From: Chryseobacterium sp. H1D6B
GTDB lineage: Bacteria; Bacteroidota; Bacteroidia; Flavobacteriales; Weeksellaceae
NCBI RefSeq assembly: GCF_029892445.1
Contig: NZ_JARXVJ010000001.1
Location: 868,001 to 932,000 of the forward strand
DNA length: 64,000 nucleotides
Direction: 5' to 3'
The notes under the pieces are model-generated. The model made no database searches and was not told the origin of the DNA. It saw only the letters and a program-made list of their open reading frames with translations. Below are positions 24,533-32,836 of the stretch, piece by piece; position 1 is the stretch's first letter; every line of letters starts with the position of its first letter. A program made the translations under genes and the position numbers.

Positions 24533-26002
24533 TTAATTTAAAGGTAAAGTGAAATAAAATGTTGAACCCTCACCTACTATGCTCGACAGACCGATAGTTC
24601 CATGGTGTTGTTTGATGATCTCTGAACAAATATATAATCCTATTCCCATCCCCTGAAACTGTAATGATGATTCTTCTACACGATAAAATTTACGGAATAC
24701 AGCATCCTGTTTAAAATCAGGAATACCAATTCCAAAATCTGTAACGCTTACTTTCACTTCTTCTTCATCAGCAAATGTTGTTACAATGACTTGATTATTT
24801 TCAGGTGAATATTTAATGGCATTCGTTAAAAAATTGATCAATACCTGTTCTATACGGATCTCGTCGAAAGGAATAAGCAGGTCTGATGTAGCACCGTGAT
24901 GCAGAATTTTAACTTTATTTTCTTCGTGTGTCTGAAGTATTGTTTCGATCGCATTGTCGATCACGGCTTCTAAATTGGTAGGTTTTTTATTGATTTTAAG
25001 TTTCCCGTTTTCTATTTTAGAAACATCTAATAAGTCAGTAATCAAACTATTCAATTTATCGATTTGATCTTGAACCTTCATTACATAATTCGCCTCTGCA
25101 CTTTCTTTGTCGAGCTTAAGTTTACGGTCCAATAACTGAACATAGGCTTTAATACTTGTCAAAGGAGTTTTCAATTCGTGGCTGGCGATGCTCAGAAACT
25201 CATCTTTTTCTTTCTCCACTCTTTTCTGATCGTCAATATCTGTAAATGTACCTACCCAATTTTTAACAACATTTCCGTCGTATATTGGTGACATCCGAAG
25301 CAGATGGTATCGATAATCTCCTGTTTCTATATTTTTTATCCTGGCTTCTAATTCTAAAGCTTTCCCTTTTTTTCTGCACCTTTCAAATTCATCTTTAATA
25401 ATAAGGTCATCTGGATGGCTTTCAGGAAAATCTGTATCAGAAGCTGAATACTGATACCATTTGCAGTTTACAAAATCTACGATTCCTTCTTCATTTAGTG
25501 TAAAAGCAATTTGCGGCAGCCCTTCCAGCATCAAATGAAAATGATCAATCTGAGATTTCATTGTCACCTGCGATTCTCTTCTTCCCTGCACTTCTAATTC
25601 TAAGCTCTGCTGGTTTTTTTTCATCGCAAGACTCTGTTCCTGCAGATTGTAAAAAGTCTTTACTTTAAGTAAAAGAATTTCTGGATCTATTGGCTTAGTT
25701 ACATAATCCATCCCGCCAGAAGCATATCCGCGCGTTATGAATTTTTTTTCTGTATTTACAGCCGATAAAAATATAATGGGTATTTCTTTGGTTTTGCTGT
25801 ATCCTGCAAATGTTTCTGCTACTTCAAATCCGTCCATATCAGGCATTTGAACATCCAAAATAATCAAAGCGTAATTATTTTTCAATGCTTTCCCCAATGC
25901 TTCTTCACCAGAATTAGCCGTATCTACCGGAAAATCTTTGGATTCTAACAGCTTTTTTAACGAGTAAATATTGTTTTGGTTATCATCAACAATTAATATC
26001 AT
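24533..26002 (-). CDS. Receiver-PAS-histidine kinase (first gene of the signalling operon)
   Basis: A 489-residue soluble kinase. The N-terminal receiver (LIVDDNQNNIYSL, phosphoacceptor in LIILDVQMPDMDGFE at about residue 51, Lys in VTKPID) is followed by a short coiled coil and a PAS domain (about 150-265). HisKA (FLSIASHELKTPLTSIKAY, His at about 277) and HATPase (INFLTNAIKYSP, GMGIGLYICSEI) follow. No membrane segment is seen, so it works in the cytoplasm. The receiver at the N-terminus suggests that it is itself controlled by phosphorelay. It heads the six-gene unit and has a -7 promoter element about 46-53 bases upstream. Confidence 0.93.
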   Translation of the reverse strand: MILIVDDNQNNIYSLKKLLESKDFPVDTANSGEEALGKALKNNYALIILDVQMPDMDGFEVAETFAGYSKTKEIPIIFLSAVNTEKKFITRGYASGGMDYVTKPIDPEILLLKVKTFYNLQEQSLAMKKNQQSLELEVQGRRESQVTMKSQIDHFHLMLEGLPQIAFTLNEEGIVDFVNCKWYQYSASDTDFPESHPDDLIIKDEFERCRKKGKALELEARIKNIETGDYRYHLLRMSPIYDGNVVKNWVGTFTDIDDQKRVEKEKDEFLSIASHELKTPLTSIKAYVQLLDRKLKLDKESAEANYVMKVQDQIDKLNSLITDLLDVSKIENGKLKINKKPTNLEAVIDNAIETILQTHEENKVKILHHGATSDLLIPFDEIRIEQVLINFLTNAIKYSPENNQVIVTTFADEEEVKVSVTDFGIGIPDFKQDAVFRKFYRVEESSLQFQGMGIGLYICSEIIKQHHGTIGLSSIVGEGSTFYFTLPLN

Positions 26003-26047
26003 AAAATGTAAAATAATCTGATAATGAGTTCATACTTCTTTCAGCTT

Positions 26048-26055
26048 CAAAAATA
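26048..26055 (-). promoter_or_regulatory. Bacteroidota -7 element upstream of the signalling operon
   Basis: The minus strand reads TATTTTTG, an exact TAnnTTTG, 46-53 bases before the start codon of the first kinase gene. Confidence 0.5.
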
Positions 26056-26298
26056 CTTACAAAATTCTAAAAAATGAGTTCTTTTTTGACAATATTAGAC
26101 AGATAAAGCAAAAAGAAATACTATTTTTCACATAAATCCTTTTATCATAATAATATTTTTTTGAAGCTTTTTCAAGTTGAAACCATACTATTCTAACCAA
26201 AACTTATAAGTTCTATCATTATTTACAGTTTGTCTTTTAATATTCTTAATAGAGAAGATTCTTATTATTATAAACAGGCTTCTTATTTCTGCATTAAA
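26056..26298. other. AT-rich gap between the AraC regulator and the signalling operon
   Basis: No gene is supported in this stretch. It must contain the -33 region for the kinase operon. I see no repeat other than the terminator at its right end. Confidence 0.4.
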
Positions 26299-26333
26299 AA
26301 AAGCCTTAAACAATTGAATTATTTAAGGCTTTT
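26299..26333 (-). terminator. Rho-independent terminator after the AraC regulator
   Basis: A 12-bp stem (26299-26310 and 26322-26333) with T runs, 20 bases after the regulator stop. The stem sequence AAAAGCCTTAAA is the same as in the tmRNA terminator at 18.65 kb. Confidence 0.8.
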
Positions 26334-26352
26334 ATTTTTGATAAGTTTCTGT

Positions 26353-27162
26353 TTAAGAAGACAGTATCTTACTTGGTGAAAGACCATATTGTTTTTTAAA
26401 AACAAAAGAGAAATGAGAAAGATCTTCAAAACCCAGATCCATATAGATATCTGAAGCCATTTTCCCTTTTTCACTAAGAAGATAATAAGCCTCCTGTAAT
26501 CTCTTTTTAAGCAGCCATTTTCCCGGTGTAACACCAAATATTTTTTCAAAATCACGTTTAAAAGTAGCAAGACTTCTTCCTGTGAGATAAGCAAAACGAT
26601 CTAAGTTGACATTGAAATGATAGTTTTTGTTCATGAACGCTTCAATATCAATTTTCCCTGGTTCATTGAAATCAAACAAAACATTTTTTAATCCGGCATC
26701 TTCTTGAAGCAGCAAAATCAGCACCTCTTTTATTTTAAGTTCGGCCAGACGCGGATCAGAAAGACTCCCTGACAATTGATACATCAATAATGAATCCATA
26801 TAACTTTTCAGCTGCGGGCACTCTTGAATAAAAAGCGGGCCTGTATTCCGGTCTTTCTTTTCTGAAACGAAACCATATTCTAAACTAAAATCTTTTAAAA
26901 TCTGCTGATCCAAATAAATTGATAATGATTGAAACTGGCCTTCCGCTGGAGGGAGTTTAGTAAATTTCAACAGCTGATTCCGTCTCAGAAAACGTATGGA
27001 ACCATTTTCAGATTCGTATTCTCTGATGCCGTCATTTAAAATTAAATCACCAGAAATCTGATAACTCAAAACATGATCAGAAACAAAATGTTCGCCCTGT
27101 CTGCTTAAGTGGGCATAACAGGAGTAGACAATATTTCCCAGATTTTCTCTTGTAGATTTCAT
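26353..27162 (-). CDS. AraC-family transcriptional regulator
   Basis: A 269-residue regulator. The N-terminal part (about residues 1-160) is a cupin-like sensor domain of the kind seen in the ExsA/AraC_N group. The C-terminal part carries two helix-turn-helix motifs: NVDRFAYLTGRSLATFKRDF-type first helix pair (here with N-L-D-R-F-A-Y-L) and SDIYMDLGFEDLSHFSFVFKK-type second pair ending in GLSPSK. It lies 81 bases downstream of the SDR gene on the same strand and has its own -7 element. Control of the SDR gene is plausible but is inferred from position only. Confidence 0.9.
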   Translation of the reverse strand: MKSTRENLGNIVYSCYAHLSRQGEHFVSDHVLSYQISGDLILNDGIREYESENGSIRFLRRNQLLKFTKLPPAEGQFQSLSIYLDQQILKDFSLEYGFVSEKKDRNTGPLFIQECPQLKSYMDSLLMYQLSGSLSDPRLAELKIKEVLILLLQEDAGLKNVLFDFNEPGKIDIEAFMNKNYHFNVNLDRFAYLTGRSLATFKRDFEKIFGVTPGKWLLKKRLQEAYYLLSEKGKMASDIYMDLGFEDLSHFSFVFKKQYGLSPSKILSS

Positions 27163-27169
27163 TCTATTA

Positions 27170-27177
27170 CAAATATA
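27170..27177 (-). promoter_or_regulatory. Bacteroidota -7 element upstream of the AraC regulator
   Basis: The minus strand reads TATATTTG, an exact TAnnTTTG. It lies only 8-15 bases before the start codon, so the mRNA leader would be very short. Confidence 0.5.
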
Positions 27178-27243
27178 ATAAACTGTCTTTTAAATCCATA
27201 TGATGAGACTGAAAGTATTACAACTTCATCATAAGACAACTAT

Positions 27244-28140
27244 TTATTCTAAATCAATTCCTTTTTTAGCTAAATATTGTTTTCCGTATTCAGATTGAAA
27301 CAGGTCTACAGCTTCATCATGATCTGTAGAAATAGTTACATCCATCCATTTTTCGAACTCTTCTTTTCTATTTTGATCAGTAATTTTTAAAATCGCGGCA
27401 GCCTCACTTCCCAAGACCAAGTGTAATGGCGGATGAGCATGATCAGCCAGTTCAACCATAACTTTTGCAGCCTTTGCAGGATCTCCCATAGGAAGAAATT
27501 TTCCTGATGTTAAATATTCTTTTATACCGCCTACTGTCTCTTCATATCCTTGTATATCTTCAGCAAAGCTCATAGAAGCACCTGCCCAATCTGTACGGAA
27601 GCCTCCTGGCTCAATTGAAGTCACCTTAATCCCCAAAGGAGACACCTCTTTGCTTAACGATTCTGAAAAACCAGTTAGTCCAAATTTAGCAGCCTGATAG
27701 ATCGAAAGTCCCGCATTCCCAACCCTTCCTCCAATAGAACTGATCTGCAAAATACGTCCTGATCCTTGCTTACGCATATAAGGAAGTACAGCTCTGGTGA
27801 TTTCTATAGGCGCATAAAGATTAACATTAAGCTGTCTCTGTACCTGCTCACTTGTAAAAGCTTCTGCGGCTCCGGTAATTCCAAAACCTGCGTTATTTAC
27901 CAGGACATCAATACGTCCAAAATGTTTTACAGCTCCTTCCACCGAAGAATAAATCTGTTCTTTTACTTCCACATCTAATTTTAATGGAAACAACTGTTCA
28001 GGATACTGCTCAGCCAGCTCTTTTAATTGTTCGGGATTTCTTGCCGTAGCCGCAACATAATCTCCTTTCACCAATACTGCTTCCACAAGGCTTTTACCAA
28101 GTCCTTTTGAGCTTCCTGTTATAAACCAAACTTTTTTCAT
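27244..28140 (-). CDS. Short-chain dehydrogenase/reductase (SDR), oxidoreductase
   Basis: A 298-residue classical SDR. The NAD(P)-binding motif is ITGSSKGLGKSLVE (about residues 7-20), the NNAG motif is in VLVNNAGFGITG (about 80-91), the catalytic Ser is in ISSIGG and the YxxxK pair is in YQAAKFG (about 153-157). SKGLGK and a basic residue soon after suggest use of NADP, but this is uncertain. It belongs to the group annotated as oxidoreductases of unknown substrate. It precedes the AraC gene on the same strand. Confidence 0.9.
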   Translation of the reverse strand: MKKVWFITGSSKGLGKSLVEAVLVKGDYVAATARNPEQLKELAEQYPEQLFPLKLDVEVKEQIYSSVEGAVKHFGRIDVLVNNAGFGITGAAEAFTSEQVQRQLNVNLYAPIEITRAVLPYMRKQGSGRILQISSIGGRVGNAGLSIYQAAKFGLTGFSESLSKEVSPLGIKVTSIEPGGFRTDWAGASMSFAEDIQGYEETVGGIKEYLTSGKFLPMGDPAKAAKVMVELADHAHPPLHLVLGSEAAAILKITDQNRKEEFEKWMDVTISTDHDEAVDLFQSEYGKQYLAKKGIDLE

Positions 28141-28577
28141 TTTTATAGAATTTTGTTAGGACAAATTTCCGACTAAACACTCAACCTCAAGTTTGTTAAA
28201 AAGCTCAATATTGCTTTGTTAAAAAAGTCATCCATCATTTAATAAACATCAATATAAAATCCAATCCATTCATTGAGATAGTACTCATTTCCTATTACTA
28301 CAAAATCCAGCTGATCATGTATACCTATATATGTATGCATGATTATTATCAATTAAAATGAAATGAAATAAGTTTAATCCTATTTAAAAACAGGATTTTT
28401 GTGTTTTAGAACCCTATAGGTTTAGCAGCATCTAAATATAAACCCCTGAAAATTAAAATACTAAATCTCTGCATTATAAAATAACAATAGTCTACCCACA
28501 AAAAAGACTAAAAAAATGTTTTATCGTAAAGAATTTTATATATTTGCACCATCTAACAATTAAAAAAATAATTTACT
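28141..28577. other. Divergent gene-free region upstream of acpP
   Basis: A 437-base gap between the SDR gene (minus) and acpP (plus) with no supportable gene. It holds an inverted repeat (11-bp arms, one mismatch, 28314-28324 and 28333-28343) and the acpP -7 element. The rest is AT-rich. Confidence 0.45.
28539..28546 (+). promoter_or_regulatory. Bacteroidota -7 element of the acpP operon
   Basis: TATATTTG, an exact TAnnTTTG, lies 32-39 bases before the acpP start codon. Confidence 0.65.
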
Positions 28578-28817
28578 ATGTCAGACATTGCATCAAGAGT
28601 AAAAGCTATCATCGCTGATAAGCTTGACGTTGAAGAAACAGAAGTGACTCCTGAAGCTAGCTTCACAAATGATTTAGGAGCAGACTCATTAGATACAGTT
28701 GAGTTAATCATGGAATTTGAAAAAGAATTTAACATTCAAATCCCTGATGATCAAGCTGAAAAAATTACTACAGTAGGACACGCGATTGCTTACATCGAAG
28801 AAGTAGTAAATAAATAA
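28578..28817 (+). CDS. acpP: Acyl carrier protein
   Basis: A 79-residue acidic ACP that carries growing acyl chains in type II fatty acid synthesis. The phosphopantetheine attachment Ser lies in [15 protein letters not shown] at about residue 39. The length and acidity are typical. It is followed by fabF after 34 bases, the common acpP-fabF-rnc order. The opposite-strand reading frame is a shadow. Confidence 0.98.
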   Translation: MSDIASRVKAIIADKLDVEETEVTPEASFTNDLGADSLDTVELIMEFEKEFNIQIPDDQAEKITTVGHAIAYIEEVVNK

Positions 28818-28851
28818 TATTCTTCAACAAAAAAGAAAATTTAAAAAGTTT

Positions 28852-30096
28852 ATGGAATTAAAAAGAGTAGTTGTAACCGGGTTTGGCGCAATAACACCGA
28901 TTGGAAATAATGCGAAGGAATACTGGGAAAATCTTATTAAAGGTGAGAGCGGTGCCGCTCCGATTACTCTTTTTGATGCCACAAACTTTAAAACAAGGTT
29001 CGCTTGTGAAGTAAAAGGTTTTGATCCATTGCAGCATTTTGAAAAAAAGGAGGCAAAAAAAATGGATAGAAACACACAATTGGGACTTGTTGCAGCTAGA
29101 GAAGCAGTAGAACATTCCAGAATTATAGAAGATAATGTAGATAAAAACAGAGTCGGGGTAATCTGGGGTTCAGGAATTGGTGGTTTAGAAACATTTGAAA
29201 CCGAAGTTTTAGGATGGGCAAATACGGATATTCCGAGATTCAACCCTTTCTTTATTCCTAAAATGATCGCAGATATTACTCCAGGACATATTTCCATAGA
29301 GTATGGCTTTCACGGTCCAAACTATACCACTGTATCAGCTTGTGCTTCCTCTGCAAATGCATTAATCGATTCTAAAATGCTTATCCAATTAGGAAAAGCA
29401 GATGTTATTGTATGCGGGGGCTCAGAAGCTGCCGTAACTGCAAGTGGAGTTGGTGGATTTAATGCGATGATGGCACTTTCAACAAGAAATGATGATCCAA
29501 AAACAGCATCAAGACCTTTTGACAAAGACAGAGACGGCTTTGTACTGGGTGAAGGCGCAGGATCAATTATTCTTGAAGAATATGAGCACGCTGTAAAGCG
29601 TGGTGCAACAATATACGCAGAGTTAACAGGTGGCGGTATGAGTGCTGATGCATATCATATGACTGCACCGCATCCTGAAGGATTAGGGGCTTATTTAGTA
29701 ATGAAAAATTGTTTAGAAGATGCAGGCTTAACTGCTGATGAAGTAGACCACATCAATATGCATGGGACATCTACTCCATTAGGAGACGTTGCAGAATCTA
29801 GTGCAATTTCAAAATTATTAGGCGAGCACGCTTATGATATTCAGATTAATTCTACAAAATCAATGACTGGACATCTTTTAGGAGCTGCCGGAGTTATTGA
29901 AGCTATTGCTGTATTAGGAACGATTATTCATGGTATTGTTCCGCCTACCATTAACCACTTTACTGATGATGAAAATATTGACAGCAGACTTAATTTTACA
30001 TTTAACAAAGCTGTGAAAAAAGATGTAAAAGTAGCTATGAGCAATACTTTTGGATTTGGCGGGCATAATGCTTGCGTTCTGTTCACGAAAATCTAA
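28852..30096 (+). CDS. fabF: Beta-ketoacyl-ACP synthase II
   Basis: A 414-residue condensing enzyme that extends acyl-ACP with malonyl-ACP. The Cys-His-His active site is visible: Cys in VSACASSANAL (about residue 164), His in NMHGTSTPLGD (about 304) and His in SMTGHLLGAAG (about 341). The length fits FabF. The start MELKRVVVTGFGAITPIG is standard. It is placed between acpP and rnc in one operon. Confidence 0.98.
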   Translation: MELKRVVVTGFGAITPIGNNAKEYWENLIKGESGAAPITLFDATNFKTRFACEVKGFDPLQHFEKKEAKKMDRNTQLGLVAAREAVEHSRIIEDNVDKNRVGVIWGSGIGGLETFETEVLGWANTDIPRFNPFFIPKMIADITPGHISIEYGFHGPNYTTVSACASSANALIDSKMLIQLGKADVIVCGGSEAAVTASGVGGFNAMMALSTRNDDPKTASRPFDKDRDGFVLGEGAGSIILEEYEHAVKRGATIYAELTGGGMSADAYHMTAPHPEGLGAYLVMKNCLEDAGLTADEVDHINMHGTSTPLGDVAESSAISKLLGEHAYDIQINSTKSMTGHLLGAAGVIEAIAVLGTIIHGIVPPTINHFTDDENIDSRLNFTFNKAVKKDVKVAMSNTFGFGGHNACVLFTKI

Positions 30097-30107
30097 TTAT
30101 CTACTGA

Positions 30108-30869
30108 ATGGAGTTAAAGAAATACCTTTCTAAATTCCTTCTCAAAAAAAGAAAAAGACAATTAACGGAAAGAGACTCTTTCCTTAGTACTGAACTCAAT
30201 AAAGTGTTAGGTGCTGAGGTACAAAATATCGACCTTTACCGAGAAGCTTTTTCTTTGAAAAACTCTTCTAAAAATCAAAACAGCAATTACGAAAGGCTTG
30301 AATTTTTAGGAGATTCTGTTTTGGGAACTATTATTTCCTGTCATTTGTTTCAGGCATATCCTCATGCTAATGAGGGCTACCTAACACAAATGAAATCTAA
30401 AATTGTGAACAGGAAAAATCTCAATAAATTAGGGGAAGATTTAAAATTGACCGATCTTTTACAAAAGCAAACCTCTGTTGCTTTGGGCGAAAATATCTCA
30501 GGAAATTTATTTGAGGCATTAATTGGTGCTGTCTATTTAGATTTTCACTATGATGCCTGTAAAAAGATTATATTAGAAAAACTTCTAACGCCATTTGAGA
30601 TTAACAAACTTGAAAACAAGATTGTAAGTTACAAAGGTCTTCTGCTCGAATGGAGCCAGAAGAAAAAAGTAAATATAAAGTACGAAACTTGTGAAGAAAC
30701 TCAAGCAAATAAAGCAATAGTCTTCCGCTGTCATGTATGGCTAGGAGAAGAAAAAATTGCAAATGCTACAGAAACTTCCAAAAAGAAGGCAGAGGAAAAA
30801 GCGGCACAGAGGGCATTTTATATTTTAAATAAAAAAGAAAATATACTTGGAAATTCAAAAACTTTATGA
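30108..30869 (+). CDS. rnc: Ribonuclease III
   Basis: A 253-residue RNase III that cleaves double-stranded RNA in rRNA and mRNA processing. The catalytic signature YERLEFLGDSVLG lies at about residues 64-76, with a second acidic site in ENISGNLFEALIGAVY (about 127-142). A double-stranded-RNA-binding domain occupies about residues 180-247 (YKGLLLEWSQ ... SKKKAEEKAAQRA). It lies 11 bases after fabF, and its 3' end overlaps the next gene by 23 bases. Confidence 0.97.
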   Translation: MELKKYLSKFLLKKRKRQLTERDSFLSTELNKVLGAEVQNIDLYREAFSLKNSSKNQNSNYERLEFLGDSVLGTIISCHLFQAYPHANEGYLTQMKSKIVNRKNLNKLGEDLKLTDLLQKQTSVALGENISGNLFEALIGAVYLDFHYDACKKIILEKLLTPFEINKLENKIVSYKGLLLEWSQKKKVNIKYETCEETQANKAIVFRCHVWLGEEKIANATETSKKKAEEKAAQRAFYILNKKENILGNSKTL

Positions 30870-31320
30870 TTTAGACGATATTGAATTTGAAGATATTACC
30901 ATTGGATTGGTGAGATTAGCAAAAAATATACCTGATCATGAGTTTTTTTATAAAGTCAATCAAAATAACAATCTCAAATTCGCCAGAATTAAAGATTTAG
31001 TCTTTCACGGCTCTTATTATGATTATCATTTCCAAAGATTTGAGGCTTACCACAAATTTACAAAGACCTGTTTTACTTTTATTTCCAATAGATCGATACA
31101 AAGTAATCAAAAAAAACTACAAACTGAACTTTTCTCAGGAGAAGACAATATTAAATTTTTATTAAATAATCAGGCAGATGTAGAATATATTCTGCATAGT
31201 TCGGAACAGTTTCCTGATTTTTCCGTAATTTTGCTACCTGAAAATCTTGTGTTTCCAATTCAAGATTATACACTAAGTTCTGATGAGGAACTTTATCAAA
31301 TTATCCAGTATTATGAATAA
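30847..31320 (+). CDS. IPExxxVDY family protein, TTG start
   Basis: A 157-residue protein of the flavobacterial IPExxxVDY family, conserved between rnc and pyk but of unknown function. The name-giving motif appears here in diverged form near the C-terminus (LLPENLVFPIQDY). It is acidic and soluble with no signal peptide. The start is a TTG at 30847 inside rnc. An in-frame stop lies 18 bases upstream and no in-frame ATG lies nearby, so TTG is the best choice. Its stop overlaps the pyk start by 8 bases, so rnc, this gene and pyk are probably translationally coupled. Confidence 0.8.
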   Translation: MEIQKLYDLDDIEFEDITIGLVRLAKNIPDHEFFYKVNQNNNLKFARIKDLVFHGSYYDYHFQRFEAYHKFTKTCFTFISNRSIQSNQKKLQTELFSGEDNIKFLLNNQADVEYILHSSEQFPDFSVILLPENLVFPIQDYTLSSDEELYQIIQYYE

Positions 31321-32758
31321 GTATTTAAAGAAGACAAAAATTATCGCAACGCTCGGCCCTGCTTCATCATCTAAAGAAGTAATGTTAGGACTTATAAAAG
31401 CAGGAGTTGACGTTTTTAGAATAAATTTTTCACATGCAGATTATGACTTAGTTCGAAGCAATATTGATATCATCAGAGAGCTCAACAAAGAACATGGATT
31501 CTCTGTAAGTATTTTAGGAGACTTACAAGGTCCTAAATTAAGAGTGGGAGTTGTAAAAGAGGGATCGTATCTTAATCCTGGAGATATTTTAACTTTTACT
31601 AATGAAAAAATCGAGGGTGATTCTACTAAAGTGTACATGACTTACCAGCAGTTTCCTCAAGATGTACAGGTAGGAGAAAGAATCCTTATTGATGATGGAA
31701 AATTAGTTTTAGAGGTAGTTGAAACCAATCAAATAGACACTGTAAAAGCTAAAACGATTCAAGGTGGACCATTAAGTTCTAAAAAAGGGGTAAACCTGCC
31801 TAATACAAATGTTTCTCTTCCTGCATTAACAGAAAAAGACATTCAAGATGCTAATTTCATGCTTGACATGGGGGTTGACTGGATTGCACTTTCATTTGTA
31901 CGTCATGCTCAGGACATTATTGATCTAAAAGATCTTATCAAAAAGCATCCAAATGGTAAATTCAAAACTCCGATTATCGCTAAAATCGAGAAACCTGAAG
32001 GTGTAAAAAATATCGAAGAAATCTTGTTAGAATGCGACGGATTAATGGTTGCACGTGGAGATTTAGGAGTAGAAGTTCCTATGGAAGAAGTTCCTGCAAT
32101 ACAGAAAACTCTGGTTGAAAAAGCAAGATTCTATTCTAAACCGGTTATCATTGCTACCCAAATGATGGAAACAATGATCAACAGCTTAACGCCTACAAGA
32201 GCTGAAGTAAATGACGTTGCTAACTCAGTATTGGACGGTGCAGATGCAGTAATGCTTTCTGGAGAAACTTCTGTGGGGAGATATCCTGTACAAGTAGTTG
32301 AAAATATGGCTAAAATTGTGAAGAATATAGAAATGACTAATTTCTATCAGCACAAAAATGAGCCGATTGAAAAAGATTTCAACTGTATCGACGAAAGATT
32401 CATTACTAACAGAGTATGTCTAGCGGCTGTAAGAATTGCAAAAACCACTAATGTCTCTGCTATTGTAACACTTACTCATTCTGGATATACAGCATTCCAA
32501 ATTTCGGCACACAGACCAAATTCTCATATCATTGTTTACAGCTCAAATAAGAGAGTAATCACAATGCTGAATCTACTTTGGGGTGTTCATGCTTATTACT
32601 ACGATATGAATAAGCCTACAGACGAAACCATTATTCAGGTTAATATGCTTACGCACAATCATGGTTATATTGAAAGCGGAGATTTTGTAATCAACATTAA
32701 TGCAACTCCATCTTATGAAGGAGGTAAAACAAATACATTAAGATTAACTACAATTTAG
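31313..32758 (+). CDS. pyk: Pyruvate kinase
   Basis: A 481-residue pyruvate kinase making pyruvate and ATP from phosphoenolpyruvate and ADP. I start it at the ATG at 31313 (MNKYLKKTKIIATLGPASS), the conserved opening; a longer reading adds ten unrelated residues. The barrel has the substrate loop IIAKIEKPEGVKNI and MVARGDLGVEVPMEEVP (about residues 240-257), then ATQMMETMI. The C-terminal regulatory domain is present. It overlaps the previous gene by 8 bases and is followed by a bidirectional terminator. Confidence 0.98.
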   Translation: MNKYLKKTKIIATLGPASSSKEVMLGLIKAGVDVFRINFSHADYDLVRSNIDIIRELNKEHGFSVSILGDLQGPKLRVGVVKEGSYLNPGDILTFTNEKIEGDSTKVYMTYQQFPQDVQVGERILIDDGKLVLEVVETNQIDTVKAKTIQGGPLSSKKGVNLPNTNVSLPALTEKDIQDANFMLDMGVDWIALSFVRHAQDIIDLKDLIKKHPNGKFKTPIIAKIEKPEGVKNIEEILLECDGLMVARGDLGVEVPMEEVPAIQKTLVEKARFYSKPVIIATQMMETMINSLTPTRAEVNDVANSVLDGADAVMLSGETSVGRYPVQVVENMAKIVKNIEMTNFYQHKNEPIEKDFNCIDERFITNRVCLAAVRIAKTTNVSAIVTLTHSGYTAFQISAHRPNSHIIVYSSNKRVITMLNLLWGVHAYYYDMNKPTDETIIQVNMLTHNHGYIESGDFVININATPSYEGGKTNTLRLTTI

Positions 32759-32790
32759 AAAAACAGCTTTTAGTATTTTCTGTTTAAATA

Positions 32791-32819
32791 AAAAACTCTC
32801 GAAAATTTCGAGAGTTTTT
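32791..32819. terminator. Bidirectional terminator between pyk and the aldehyde dehydrogenase gene
   Basis: A near-perfect inverted repeat (AAAAACTCTCGAAA and its complement) with A/T runs on both sides lies between two convergent genes, 32 bases after pyk and 17 before the aldehyde dehydrogenase stop. Confidence 0.88.
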
Positions 32820-32836
32820 ACTTTTATATTGAAGTC

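Noticed and set aside
26319..26594. Open frame of 91 codons overlapping the AraC gene on the same strand
   Set aside because: It is another frame of the helix-turn-helix region and runs into the terminator; the 269-residue frame is the gene.
28858..29297. Two open frames on the minus strand within fabF
   Set aside because: Both are antisense to a conserved enzyme gene and match no family.
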